Shown: positions 35,748 through 45,333, numbered from the stretch's first letter. The stretch is DNA of 64,000 nucleotides from Ferdinandcohnia sp036965045 (GCF_036965045.1 NZ_JBALOV010000004.1:113211-177210), one strand, 5' to 3'. A program made the numbers and translations. Notes: generated by a model from the sequence alone, not told the origin.

Positions 35748-38148
35748 CTGATCCCTCCTTTGCTAAACGTAACTTGATTAATGAATAAACACCGAGACCT
35801 GCAATACTCAAAACAAGAATCTCAAGCATTGTATCAATCCCACGGAAATCAACAAGGATTGCATTTACGATATTTTTCGCGCCTGCAAGTTCGTAGGCAT
35901 TTTCATAGTAGCTTGAAATGGAGTCAAAAAGGCGATTTCCATTTACCGATAAAGCTACGATTGTTACTACTGCCCCTGCCCCAATGGAAATAATCGCATT
36001 TGTTAGCTTAAAAGGAATTTTGCTAATTTCCTTGCGCAGCTGCGGTAAGTGATAAAAACACAGTAAGAATAGAACCGTTGTCACTGTTTCTACAACTAAT
36101 TGCGTCAACGCTAAATCAGGTGCACGGAATAAGACAAAGAAGAGCGCTACTAAAAATCCAAGTCCTCCCACTGCAACAATCGCGGAAATTCTTGTTTTTG
36201 AAAACAGAACAGCAACCGCTGAAACAACCGCAAAAATCATAATCGCCACTTCAAATGGTGTAACCGGGTTATCATTTGATGAATCAAAGGAAATCCCATC
36301 AAATAACCAGATGGACCCACCGACAACAACGATTAAGAATCCCATGATATAAACTAGATAGTCCCGAATAAAACCTGTCATGTAATAGTTTGTAATGGTA
36401 CCAGAAACATTCTCCATTTTATCTAAAGCTTGATTGTAGAGATTGTTGATTGTCAGCGACTGTGGATAGGAGTAGTAAATTTTGTACCATTTTCTTAAGT
36501 TGAGATAAAGAATTGTCCCGAGTACAACTACCCCAATTGTCATCCAGAGCTCTGGACTTAAAAATCCATGCCAAGCTTCTATTTTGAGTTCCAGTACTTC
36601 TGCCTCTGAGAGCACAGGTAATACGGAAGTCAGGGCTGGCTTTAATAAATAGTTCGAAAGCAGATTTGGGAAAAAGAAGCCAATTATCACAAGTGAACCT
36701 AAAATGATTGGTGATATCAGCATTCCAAATGGTGCTTCATGGACCACTCGATCATGGTCAAGCTTATATTTCCCTCTAAACGTTTTAAATACAAGTATCA
36801 TACAGTAGATGAATGTAAATACACTTGCAATCCATGCGATAATAGGTATGAGTACTCCAATAGTCTCCATGTGGAAGAAATCCATTTTTGCGGCATGATT
36901 TACAGCTGCAAAAAACATTTCTTTACTTAAAAAACCATTAAATGGCGGTAATCCTGCCATGGAAAAAGCGCCTATTACCGTAAGTGTAAAGGAAATAGGC
37001 ATTAAATGGATCAACCCACCGAGTCTTCGAATATCACGAGTCCCCGTCTCATGGTCAATTATCCCAACTACCATAAAGAGACTTCCCTTAAAGGTCGAAT
37101 GGTTAACTAAATGAAAAAGGGCTGCAAAGATGGCTGTACCATAAATCACCGTCTCGTCTCCTAAGCCGAAATACATGGCCGCAGAACCGAGACCTAAAAG
37201 GCTCATAATTAAACCTAATTGACTGATTGTTGAATAGGCCAATAATGCTTTTAAATCGGTCTGACGTACGGCATTGACAGATCCATAAAGCAATGTGATT
37301 AAGCCGACACCTGTGACCAACCAAAACCAGACAGAAGAACCACCAAAAATTGGGGTTAAACGTGCGACTAAATAGATGCCCGCTTTTACCATCGTAGCTG
37401 AGTGCAAATAGGCACTAATAGGTGTTGGTGCCTCCATCGCGTCTGGCAGCCAAATGCTAAATGGAAACTGTGCTGATTTTGTAAAAGCACCAAGTAGGAT
37501 GAGTACCATCGCAGGTATGAATAAAGGACTGGATGTAATCGAGTCAACGTTTAACAGCATTTCCCGAATACTGTTTGTTCCTGCAGCGCTCGAAATGATT
37601 ACGAGTCCTGCAAGCATCGCTAAACCGCCAAAAATTGTAATTAGCATTGATTTTTGTGCACCATAGCGTGATTTTTCACGTTCATACCAATACGCAATTA
37701 ATAAGAAGGAAGACACACTTGTCATTTCCCAAAATACATATAAAACAAATACATTATCAGAGAATACTAAACCGAGCATAGCCCCCATAAACATAAGCAA
37801 ATACACATAAAAATTATGGAGTTCTTCCCGTTCCTTTGATAAGTAAAAAATCGAATATAAAATAACTAACGCACCAATCCCTGTAATTAACAAACCAAAA
37901 ATTAAACTTAAACCATCGATATAGGTTGTAAAATTGATGTTATAGGAAGGCATCCAAGGAATGCTTGAGATGATGGTATTCCCATTTGCAATAGTGGGAA
38001 TAAATGTTATAAGATAAGAAAAAATCAGAAGTGGCACGAAGAGAACGAACCAGCCTGTATGGATGCGTGGAATAAACGTTTTATATAATATAGGAACAAA
38101 TACAGCAAAAATAAAGGGTAGCATGATTAAAATATGGAACCAAGACAA
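35731..38148 (-). CDS. mrpA: Na+/H+ antiporter subunit MrpA
   Basis: Largest subunit of the Mrp antiporter, 805 aa, homologous to NuoL with a C-terminal extension that resembles NuoJ/MrpB-type helices. Signatures: FVLYVFWEMTSVSSFLLIAYW, FSIWLPDAMEAPTPISAYLHSATMVKAGIYL (catalytic Lys region) and FFVLFRAPDLALTQLVVETVTTVLF in the extension. The start is TTG 38148, with AAGGAGGGG well placed upstream. First gene of the seven-gene operon that exports Na+ in exchange for protons, supporting alkali and salt tolerance and sporulation in Bacillus. Confidence 0.93.
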   Translation of the reverse strand: MSWFHILIMLPFIFAVFVPILYKTFIPRIHTGWFVLFVPLLIFSYLITFIPTIANGNTIISSIPWMPSYNINFTTYIDGLSLIFGLLITGIGALVILYSIFYLSKEREELHNFYVYLLMFMGAMLGLVFSDNVFVLYVFWEMTSVSSFLLIAYWYEREKSRYGAQKSMLITIFGGLAMLAGLVIISSAAGTNSIREMLLNVDSITSSPLFIPAMVLILLGAFTKSAQFPFSIWLPDAMEAPTPISAYLHSATMVKAGIYLVARLTPIFGGSSVWFWLVTGVGLITLLYGSVNAVRQTDLKALLAYSTISQLGLIMSLLGLGSAAMYFGLGDETVIYGTAIFAALFHLVNHSTFKGSLFMVVGIIDHETGTRDIRRLGGLIHLMPISFTLTVIGAFSMAGLPPFNGFLSKEMFFAAVNHAAKMDFFHMETIGVLIPIIAWIASVFTFIYCMILVFKTFRGKYKLDHDRVVHEAPFGMLISPIILGSLVIIGFFFPNLLSNYLLKPALTSVLPVLSEAEVLELKIEAWHGFLSPELWMTIGVVVLGTILYLNLRKWYKIYYSYPQSLTINNLYNQALDKMENVSGTITNYYMTGFIRDYLVYIMGFLIVVVGGSIWLFDGISFDSSNDNPVTPFEVAIMIFAVVSAVAVLFSKTRISAIVAVGGLGFLVALFFVLFRAPDLALTQLVVETVTTVLFLLCFYHLPQLRKEISKIPFKLTNAIISIGAGAVVTIVALSVNGNRLFDSISSYYENAYELAGAKNIVNAILVDFRGIDTMLEILVLSIAGLGVYSLIKLRLAKEGSDEGAE

Positions 38149-38395
38149 TGGAATCCCCTCCTTAAATCGGATATTTTTTACAAAACTGTTTTATGGATTG
38201 ACCTATTTTGTAGCATGCGATATAGTCATACATAGTTTATAAATAAAAGAATAATGTTTTTACTTTTTATAGGTGGTGTGTTAAATGTAAGCCCAGCTAA
38301 ATAGGGACTATCTTAAGGGTTCCTTATTTTCTAGGTATTTATGAAACGGAAATTGGCTAGGCCAATGATTTCACATCAACTCTGAGGTGATAATA

Positions 38396-39085
38396 ATGAA
38401 AATGAGTAAAGAAAGAATGGATGAGAGTATTCTTGTATGTGTATATTATGGTCCAAATGGTGAGCGTCTCATCCAACGTGGCTGCAAGATTGCAAAGATG
38501 CTAGATTGTCCACTTTATATTTTAACCGTCGACCCAAAGCCTTTTGATGATCTCGATCCTGAAAAGGTACATTATATTGCAAGATGGAAAGAGCTAGCTG
38601 ACCAACATAGTGCAGATGCCTTTATCATTAAGGACAATGAAAAAAGACCCATTTCGAAAGTCATTGCTGATGTAGCTAGAGAGAAAAATATCACCCAAAT
38701 TATCCTTGGCCAAACCGCACAAAGCCGCTGGGAGCAAATTGCAAAAGGTTCCATTATTAACTCATTATTAAAAGAAATTCCTTTTGTTGATCTTCATATT
38801 ATTTCGGTTGCGCGTTTCCTAAAAAATACGGAAGGTCAATTTGAAAAAGGGGTTCGTGCATATCTTGTTCAAGATGAGAATGAGTATCGTCTTATCTTCA
38901 AACATACAAAAGATGTCATTTATGAAGGAATTTTCTTTAAGGAATTTGGTACCGACTTTAATAACGGTATTTTTAAATTTATGAAGGACCAGAAGACTTT
39001 ACAGGTTCAAGTAAATGATGATATCGTAACTGACTTTACAAACGTAGATATGAATACAAATATAGATGATGATAATTTCTTATAA
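38396..39085 (+). CDS. Universal-stress/KdpD-type Usp domain protein
   Basis: 229 aa soluble protein. Residues of about 8-150 form a UspA-like alpha/beta domain resembling the Usp part of KdpD sensor kinases (ESILVCVYYGPNGERLIQRGCKIA; IILGQTAQSRWEQIAKGSIINSLL). This is followed by an 80-residue C-terminal region rich in charged and aromatic residues that I cannot assign. Start ATG 38396 with GAGGTGA upstream. No kinase or KdpABC genes are near; it is divergent from the mrp operon, which makes a link to ion homeostasis tempting but unproven. Confidence 0.7.
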   Translation: MKMSKERMDESILVCVYYGPNGERLIQRGCKIAKMLDCPLYILTVDPKPFDDLDPEKVHYIARWKELADQHSADAFIIKDNEKRPISKVIADVAREKNITQIILGQTAQSRWEQIAKGSIINSLLKEIPFVDLHIISVARFLKNTEGQFEKGVRAYLVQDENEYRLIFKHTKDVIYEGIFFKEFGTDFNNGIFKFMKDQKTLQVQVNDDIVTDFTNVDMNTNIDDDNFL

Positions 39086-39112
39086 TTCTCCACCTCTTAG
39101 GTGGAGTTTTTT
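39086..39112 (+). terminator. Terminator between usp-like and recombinase genes
   Basis: CTCCACC / GGTGGAG stem, 5-base loop, eight T. Immediately adjacent to the stop codon of the converging recombinase gene. Confidence 0.9.
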
Positions 39113-39676
39113 TTATAAGTTTACATCCACTTTCACTAAATTCTTCTCTTCCTTGTTAATTCCGATATATTTGAACGTCTCTGACGGAGAATGATGGTTA
39201 TAGATATCCATTAAGATGGAAATAGCAATTCCTTTTAGGTAAGCATGATAACCGAATGTTTTCCGAAGCGTATGCGTACCAATCTTCCCAGGAATCCCAA
39301 CTTCCTTCGCTGCATGATTGATAATCCGATAGGCCTGCTGTCGGGAGATTGGCTGGTTATCCTTTTTTGATTTAAATAAAAAATCACTGCCTTCAAATTT
39401 GATCGTTCGTAAATACTCACTCAATTCTTTTTTTACCATATTGTTTAAATAATAGGCTTTTACTTCCTCGCTTGTTGCATCCTTCACATAAAGGAATTCT
39501 TTGATCCCCGAATCATCCCAAACGTCCTCAACCCGCAAGAAGAGTAAATCACTTATCTTAATCCCCGTATTAATCCCGAATACAAAAAGCAATAGGTCTC
39601 TTTGGGACTGCTTTTTTAATACTTCTTTGATTTCATTTATTTTGTTAACGTCCCGTATCGGATCGACAAACTCCAT
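39113..39676 (-). CDS. Tyrosine recombinase-like protein (YoeC type)
   Basis: 187 aa protein made of the catalytic domain of a tyrosine recombinase without the usual N-terminal core-binding domain, as in Bacillus YoeC-like proteins. The second-half residues are present: THTLRKTFGYHAY (His-x-x-Arg), the NHHSPSETFKYIGI stretch with His and the nucleophile Tyr. At the first catalytic Arg position the sequence reads TGIKISDLLFLR, i.e. Lys where active recombinases have Arg. No attachment sites, excisionase or cargo genes flank it, so it does not mark a mobile element. Activity is uncertain. Confidence 0.8.
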   Translation of the reverse strand: MEFVDPIRDVNKINEIKEVLKKQSQRDLLLFVFGINTGIKISDLLFLRVEDVWDDSGIKEFLYVKDATSEEVKAYYLNNMVKKELSEYLRTIKFEGSDFLFKSKKDNQPISRQQAYRIINHAAKEVGIPGKIGTHTLRKTFGYHAYLKGIAISILMDIYNHHSPSETFKYIGINKEEKNLVKVDVNL

Positions 39677-39923
39677 CAGTTTATCCTCCCACTCATGTTA
39701 CATAACATAAAACTAACATAGATTAAGTAACATAACAAGAATTTTGCTTACAAATTCATTGAAGAAAGTTTTCCCTATTTTGTTGGGAATAATAAGCAGA
39801 CCAGCAAAATAACCCTCAAATTCTATCTCAAAAAATGATTATTTTATTTAAAGCGGGGCAAATTATAAAAAGTTATTTTAGCAATTATCACCATTATCAC
39901 CATGGAAAGGAGTTTTAAAAGAT

Positions 39924-42140
39924 ATGAGAAAGTTTGGATGGGTCATCATCGCCTTACTTCTCGTGATTGCTATTGGTGCTGGTGTAATGATTTCCAATAA
40001 CATTGGCGAAGAAGAACAGGCTGAACAAGGCGTTGAAAACCAGGAAAAAGAGAATCAGAAAGCAGATAATAACAAGCATTTTTCTGTGCAGCACAAGGAT
40101 TATCCAGGTAAAATTGCTCCTAAATTTTCTGCAGATGATTTAACCGCTGAACCTTCAGGAGATTGGATCACGAACGGTGGAAACATCTTTAATGGAAGGT
40201 ACTCCCCATTAGATAAAATCACTAAATCAAATGTAAAAGATTTAAAAGTCGAATGGGTTACAAGTCTTGGCTCTGGTTATGAGTTTAAATATTCCGGCGA
40301 GGCAACTCCAATTGTCTATGACGGGGTTATGTTTACAATTACAGGAGCTCATGATGTTCAAGCAATTGATGCGAAAACAGGTGAGTTAATTTGGGAATAC
40401 CGTCCGGAATTAGCCGCAAATTTAGATACTGTCTGCTGCGGATGGACAAGTAGGGGTGTTGGTTTAGGTGACGGAAAAGTATTTGTTGGACTTTTAGATG
40501 CAAGATTAGTTGCCTTAGATCAAAAAACAGGAAAATTTCTTTGGGAAACGAAAGTAGAAGATTGGGAAAAAGGATATAACATTACAAGTGCGCCTCTATA
40601 TTACAACGGAAAAGTATATACTGGGGTTGCTGGTGGTGAGTACGGGATTCGTGGATTTGTTGCTGCCTACGATTCGGAGAAAGGTAAAGAGGTTTGGAAA
40701 ACTCATACCGTCCCAGGACCTGACGAAGTTGGACACGACACTTGGCCAAAGGACAATGATGCATGGAAACGAGGTGGAGCAGCTGTCTGGCAAACACCTG
40801 CTATTGACCCAGAGCTAGGTATTCTCTATCTCTCGACCGGTAATCCTTCTCCAGACCTCGATGGATCTCAGCGTGAGGGAGATAATTTATTTGCTGATTC
40901 CGTACTTGCATTAGATGCCGAGTCGGGTGAATACAAATGGCATTTTCAAGAAGTTCATCATGATATTTGGGATATGGATGCACCTAACCCAGTCGTTCTT
41001 TTTGATGTAGAAATGGATGGAAAAGCGAGAAAAGGAATTGCGCAAGCTGGAAAAACAGGCTGGCTCTACATACTAGACCGAACAAATGGTGAGCCGCTAA
41101 TCGGTATTGAAGAAAAACCAGTACCACAGGATGAAAGACAAAAAACAGCTGCAACTCAACCATTCCCGGTTGGAGATGCCTTCATTCCACAAGGAGTGAC
41201 AGAGGAAGATGTTAAAAAGGACTTTCCTAGCGATTGGAAAGGTAAAATCGGAAATATCTTCACTCCTTTCTGGGATGAATTCGTTACTTTAAAGCCATCC
41301 CCTCAAGGTGGGGCAAACTGGCCGCCATCAGCCTATAACCCAAATACTGAGCTTTTTTACCTACAAGCAAATGATACGTATTTCTCATTCTCACATCGTG
41401 AAGGCGATGAGGCGAACAATTATAAAGAAGGCGAAGTATGGCTTGGAAGTGTATGGCAGCCAGTGAACGGGGCCCCTGGTCGTGGTGTCGTAACTGCAAT
41501 GGACATTAAAACAAATAAAATTGTATGGCAAAAACATTGGGATCAAATTGCCTATAGTGGACTATTGACTACAAAAGGAGATCTCCTTTTTGCTGGTCAT
41601 AATGATGGACGAATAATTGCATTCGATGCAACAAACGGTGACGAATTATGGGAGTTTAAAATGGATGCAGGAGCAAATGCACCACCAATCACCTATGAGA
41701 TTGATGGTAAGCAATATATCACGATTTTTGCTGCAGGTAACTCACTTGCAGGAACAACTCATGGTGACAAAATCTACACCTTCTCACTTGAAGGTAAATA
41801 CGCATCCCTAGAAGATATCCCTGAAGATCAAATCAACGTCTCACCAACAGCAAATGACCCTGCAGCTACTGATAAGAAGCAAGATGCTGAAGAAGGAGAC
41901 AAATCAACTGTACATCAGGGTGCAGATATTTACAAAAACAACTGTTTAGCATGTCACGGTGACAACGGTGAAGGCGGTCATAATGGACCGAACTTACAGA
42001 AGAGCGATATGTTAAAGGACAAGGATCAATTGCTCAATCAAATTAAAAATGGTAGTCCTGGAATGCCTCCATTTAAGGACACATTAGATGATAATCAAAT
42101 AAATGCCTTAGTTGAGTATCTACAGAGTCTTGGTAAATAA
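39924..42140 (+). CDS. PQQ-dependent dehydrogenase fused to cytochrome c
   Basis: 738 aa quinohaemoprotein of the alcohol/glucose dehydrogenase superfamily, anchored outside the membrane by one N-terminal helix (residues 6-24). The eight-bladed propeller contains the vicinal Cys171-Cys172 pair of alcohol dehydrogenases, Asn307 (TGNPSP) and the catalytic Asp350 in HHDIWDMD, with another Asp at 352. An acidic linker leads to a C-terminal cytochrome c with haem motif Cys674-x2-Cys677-His678 and a Met714 ligand (GMPPF). Electrons would pass from PQQ to haem c and the respiratory chain. No pqq biosynthesis genes lie in the window. RBS GGAAAGGAG. Substrate unknown (alcohol more likely than sugar). 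Confidence 0.87.
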   Translation: MRKFGWVIIALLLVIAIGAGVMISNNIGEEEQAEQGVENQEKENQKADNNKHFSVQHKDYPGKIAPKFSADDLTAEPSGDWITNGGNIFNGRYSPLDKITKSNVKDLKVEWVTSLGSGYEFKYSGEATPIVYDGVMFTITGAHDVQAIDAKTGELIWEYRPELAANLDTVCCGWTSRGVGLGDGKVFVGLLDARLVALDQKTGKFLWETKVEDWEKGYNITSAPLYYNGKVYTGVAGGEYGIRGFVAAYDSEKGKEVWKTHTVPGPDEVGHDTWPKDNDAWKRGGAAVWQTPAIDPELGILYLSTGNPSPDLDGSQREGDNLFADSVLALDAESGEYKWHFQEVHHDIWDMDAPNPVVLFDVEMDGKARKGIAQAGKTGWLYILDRTNGEPLIGIEEKPVPQDERQKTAATQPFPVGDAFIPQGVTEEDVKKDFPSDWKGKIGNIFTPFWDEFVTLKPSPQGGANWPPSAYNPNTELFYLQANDTYFSFSHREGDEANNYKEGEVWLGSVWQPVNGAPGRGVVTAMDIKTNKIVWQKHWDQIAYSGLLTTKGDLLFAGHNDGRIIAFDATNGDELWEFKMDAGANAPPITYEIDGKQYITIFAAGNSLAGTTHGDKIYTFSLEGKYASLEDIPEDQINVSPTANDPAATDKKQDAEEGDKSTVHQGADIYKNNCLACHGDNGEGGHNGPNLQKSDMLKDKDQLLNQIKNGSPGMPPFKDTLDDNQINALVEYLQSLGK

Positions 42141-42144
42141 CAGG

Positions 42145-42179
42145 AAAGGGAATCGTTCATTGAGCGATTCCCTTTTCTT
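42145..42179 (+). terminator. Terminator after the PQQ dehydrogenase gene
   Basis: Perfect 11-bp stem AAAGGGAATCG / CGATTCCCTTT, 9-base loop, T-rich 3' end, starting 5 bases after the stop codon. Confidence 0.88.
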
Positions 42180-42287
42180 CTGCTTTCCCTGCGTAAATAA
42201 AACCTGTTTCCTTGTCCCTTTTGTTGAATTAATTTTATAATGATTAATATGAAATGAAATTATTGAATCGGCACAAAGGAGGCAAAC

Positions 42288-43094
42288 ATGCAACAAGATA
42301 TCATATCATCAATAACCTTCAAGAATGTAACGTCCAATAATGAATTAAAACAGGTTCACAAGCTAGAATCACTGATCTGGAGCCCTGAAGACACAGTTCC
42401 TATTAGTCATACAGCAGCCACAATAAAAAACGGAGGATTTGTTTTAGGGGCTTTTTACAAAGACGAGCTAATTGGCTTCCAATATAGCTTTCCTGGCTTT
42501 GATGGAAAAAAGCCCTACCTTGTCTCTCATAATCTTGGGATTCACCCTGATTTTCGTAAGCTAGGAATTGGTGAATTGTTGAAACATGAACAAAAGAAAT
42601 TGGCTTCCGAAATGGGGTATGATTTAATCTCTTGGACGTATGACCCGCTTGAAACGGTAAACGCCAATTTGAACCTGCATAAATTGGGCGCTGTTTGTAC
42701 CTCTTATATCGTAAATGCATATGGGGAAATGACGGACGGCATGAACGACGGGATATCCACTGATCGTTTCGTAGTAGAATGGTCTGTTAACGAAAAAGAG
42801 CATGCTAACAGAAACGTTGATTTTAGTCATGCAACTGTTTTAATTCGCACAGGGTTTGTGGATGGCTGTTTAACGCCTGGTGACATCAAATTGGAAGAAT
42901 CCGGTGAGACCTTATTGGTTCCAGTACCAGGTAATTTTCAAGAAATAAAGAAAAAAAACTTTGATATTGCGCTAAAGTGGAGAGAAAAAACAAAACAAAT
43001 TTTCACCCATTATTTGAATCACGGTTGGGTTGTCACTGATTTAATAAAAGATCCCGAACATAACGGGCATTACATGTACCTTTTAGAAAAATAA
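42288..43094 (+). CDS. GNAT acetyltransferase-like acyltransferase (COG3375 type)
   Basis: 268 aa GNAT-fold acyl-CoA N-acyltransferase. The acyl-CoA binding segment LGIHPDFRKLGIGELLKHEQ (R/Q-x-x-G-x-G/A pattern) is at about residues 85-105, followed by ISWTYDPLETVNANLNLHKLGAV. A second, divergent half follows. It begins behind AAAGGAGG and ends 20 bases before an enolase-superfamily gene. In Geobacillus kaustophilus such a pair comprises an N-succinyltransferase for D-amino acids and an N-succinylamino acid racemase; the same role is inferred here. Confidence 0.8.
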   Translation: MQQDIISSITFKNVTSNNELKQVHKLESLIWSPEDTVPISHTAATIKNGGFVLGAFYKDELIGFQYSFPGFDGKKPYLVSHNLGIHPDFRKLGIGELLKHEQKKLASEMGYDLISWTYDPLETVNANLNLHKLGAVCTSYIVNAYGEMTDGMNDGISTDRFVVEWSVNEKEHANRNVDFSHATVLIRTGFVDGCLTPGDIKLEESGETLLVPVPGNFQEIKKKNFDIALKWREKTKQIFTHYLNHGWVVTDLIKDPEHNGHYMYLLEK

Positions 43095-43114
43095 AGTTTC
43101 GAGGAGATTCAAAA

Positions 43115-44230
43115 ATGGAGATTAAAAGTATTATTTTGCGATATATGAGAATGCAATTGCTTCATCCTTTTAAAACGAGTGTTGGAACCCTAACAGATAA
43201 AGATTTTATCTTGGTGGAAGTTAAGTCGAAAAGCGGCCACTCAGGTTGGGCGGAAACCGTCTCTGATGCAATCCCGATTTACCATGAGGAAACAGTGAAA
43301 ACCAATTGGCATATGCTTAAGGATATCTTCATTCCAAAGCTTATGAAAACAGAGATACAACACCCTGATGATGTATCGGAAGCATTCAAGGATCTGCGAG
43401 GGAACTACAATGCAAAAGCTGCCTTAGACGGCGCAATTTGGGACCTTTACGCAAAGGAACAAGGAATTTCATTAGCTAAAGCCATTGGCGGAGAAAAGGA
43501 TAGAATTGAAGTTGGAGTAAGTGTTGGCATTCAAAAGTCTGAGAAAGAGCTCCTTCAAAAAATAGAAGGCTTTGTTTCAAGAAGCTATAAGCGTATTAAA
43601 GTTAAAATTATGCCGGGGTGGGATATGAGTATATTAAAAGCCATTCGTCAGGAATTTCCTGCTATTCAGCTTATGGCGGATGCAAATTGTGCATATACCA
43701 TTGATGATATTCCGTACCTAAGACAATTGGATGAGTTCAATCTAATGATGGTCGAGCAGCCTTTTGGCTATGATGATTTGATTGATCATGCGAGACTGCA
43801 AAAAGAATTGAATACCCCTATCTGCCTTGATGAATCCATCCACACGGCGGAAGATGTTCGGAAGGCAATCGAAATTGGAAGTGGAAAAATCATTAATCTT
43901 AAAATCGGTCGTGTTGGAGGTATCACCGAATCCTTAAAGATTCATGAGCTGTGTGTGAAAAATAAGATTCCGATGTGGTGTGGTGGAATGCTTGAAGCCG
44001 GAATTGGACGAGCACACAATATCGCCATCACAAGTCTAGCAAATTTCACTTTACCTGGAGATACAGCGCCTTCGTCTCATTATTGGAAAGAGGACATTAT
44101 TACTCCTGAGGTTACGATGAAGGATGGGTATATCGAAGTTCCAAAGGGCCCAGGTATTGGTTTTGAGCCGAACTTGAATAAAATTGAAGACTTTATGTTG
44201 TATAGCGAGACGTTCCATAATCAGAGTTGA
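43115..44230 (+). CDS. N-acylamino acid racemase / o-succinylbenzoate synthase-like enzyme
   Basis: Enolase-superfamily enzyme of the OSBS/NSAR family, 371 aa. All catalytic residues are visible: Lys162 and Lys164 (KVK), metal ligands Asp189 (MADANC), Glu214 (VEQPFG) and Asp239 (CLDES), and acid/base Lys263 (NLKIGR). NSAR proteins racemise N-succinylamino acids and often also make o-succinylbenzoate. Pairing with a GNAT acyltransferase and absence of menaquinone genes nearby favour the racemase role over MenC. An L-desuccinylase, the third step of the known pathway, is not encoded next to it. Confidence 0.87.
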   Translation: MEIKSIILRYMRMQLLHPFKTSVGTLTDKDFILVEVKSKSGHSGWAETVSDAIPIYHEETVKTNWHMLKDIFIPKLMKTEIQHPDDVSEAFKDLRGNYNAKAALDGAIWDLYAKEQGISLAKAIGGEKDRIEVGVSVGIQKSEKELLQKIEGFVSRSYKRIKVKIMPGWDMSILKAIRQEFPAIQLMADANCAYTIDDIPYLRQLDEFNLMMVEQPFGYDDLIDHARLQKELNTPICLDESIHTAEDVRKAIEIGSGKIINLKIGRVGGITESLKIHELCVKNKIPMWCGGMLEAGIGRAHNIAITSLANFTLPGDTAPSSHYWKEDIITPEVTMKDGYIEVPKGPGIGFEPNLNKIEDFMLYSETFHNQS

Positions 44231-44244
44231 TGGGATAGAAAAAA

Positions 44245-44275
44245 ACCGCTCTTCCGTACCGAAGAGTGGTCTTTT
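44245..44275. terminator. Terminator between converging racemase and mdh genes
   Basis: ACCGCTCTTC / GAAGAGTGGT stem (one wobble). The minus-strand side has the better U-run, so it likely serves mdh as well. Confidence 0.8.
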
Positions 44276-44317
44276 GCTTGATTTATAGGTGTCTTCATTC
44301 AAATTATTTAAATGTTT

Positions 44318-45262
44318 TTATTTTGTTTCCAGTATACTTAATACATTTTTTACAGATTGAGCAGATTTTTCGAGTGCGGTTCTTTCATTTTCCGTCAACG
44401 GAATTTCAATTATACTTTCAATTCCATTTCCGCCAAGGATAGTCGGAACACCTAGGTAAATTTCTTCGTATCCATATTCGCCTTCTAGGTAGGCAATCGA
44501 TGGCAAAATTCGTTTCTTATCTTTAAGGATGGCTTCTGCCATTTCGACCATCGAGGCAGCTGGTGCATAATAGGCACTCCCTTGGCCAAGCAAGTTGACG
44601 ATTTCTCCCCCGCCTTTACGAGTTCTTTCCACAATAGCTTCTATTCGTTCTGCTGGCAGTAATTTCTCAAGAGGTATGCCTCCAGCATAGGAATAGCGAA
44701 CAAGCGGAACCATATCATCCCCATGCCCACCAAGAACAAATCCTGAAATATCCTCAATCGAAACTCCCAATTCTTCTGCAACAAAGGTATTAAAACGAGC
44801 TGTATCTAGAACACCTGATTGTCCAATTACGCGATTCTTCGGAAATCCTGTTGTCTTATAACACACGTACGTCATTGCATCGACAGGATTACTTAAAACT
44901 AAAATATAGCTATTGGGAGCATACTTCTTTATATTCTTTGAAACTTCAATCATAATCTTTTCATTTGTAGCTACTAAATCATCGCGGCTCATTCCTGGTT
45001 TGCGCGGAAGACCAGCGGTAATGAGGACTAGATCAGCGTCTTGAATATCTTCATAATTAGAGGTTCCTGTAATTTTAGCATTAAAGCGCTGAACTGGGCT
45101 TGCCTCAAGCATATCAAGGGCTTTCCCTTTTGTAGGATTTGATTGTGAAGGAATATCAACTAATACAACATCTCCTAGCTCTTTTTGAGCTAGCATAAGA
45201 GCGGCTGTTGCACCGGTAAAGCCTGCACCAATGACAGCTATTTTTTTTCGTGTAAAAGCCAT
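44318..45262 (-). CDS. mdh: Malate dehydrogenase
   Basis: NAD-dependent malate dehydrogenase of the LDH-like (MDH type 3) group, 314 aa. Nucleotide site GAGFTG at 12-17. The substrate-specificity loop reads LPRKPGMSRDDL, with Arg rather than the Gln of lactate dehydrogenases. Active-site DTARFN and GGHGDDMVPL (catalytic His) are intact. GGAGGAG precedes ATG 45262. It follows the last Eut shell gene by 72 bases on the same strand without a visible terminator, whereas in Bacillus subtilis mdh belongs to citZ-icd-mdh. It may be read from the eut transcript as well as from its own promoter. Confidence 0.92.
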   Translation of the reverse strand: MAFTRKKIAVIGAGFTGATAALMLAQKELGDVVLVDIPSQSNPTKGKALDMLEASPVQRFNAKITGTSNYEDIQDADLVLITAGLPRKPGMSRDDLVATNEKIMIEVSKNIKKYAPNSYILVLSNPVDAMTYVCYKTTGFPKNRVIGQSGVLDTARFNTFVAEELGVSIEDISGFVLGGHGDDMVPLVRYSYAGGIPLEKLLPAERIEAIVERTRKGGGEIVNLLGQGSAYYAPAASMVEMAEAILKDKKRILPSIAYLEGEYGYEEIYLGVPTILGGNGIESIIEIPLTENERTALEKSAQSVKNVLSILETK

Positions 45263-45333
45263 TTTTCTCCTCCGTTCTTAGTCATGTTGTTTATTCAATA
45301 AGATACGTATAATTCTGGTTTCTCTTCATCTTG

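Noticed and set aside
39113..39676. Recombinase gene as the edge of a prophage or integrative element
   Set aside because: No excisionase, phage, transfer or tRNA-like attachment sequence nearby; neighbours are ordinary chromosomal genes.
39880..39905. Short repeat ATTATCACCATTATCACCAT as a repeat array
   Set aside because: Only two partial units just before a ribosome binding site; chance duplication is enough to explain it.
40971..40981. Asp-x-Asp (WDMD) of the PQQ dehydrogenase as proof of lanthanide dependence
   Set aside because: The same WDMD pattern is found in calcium/magnesium-dependent glucose dehydrogenases, so the motif alone does not decide the metal.
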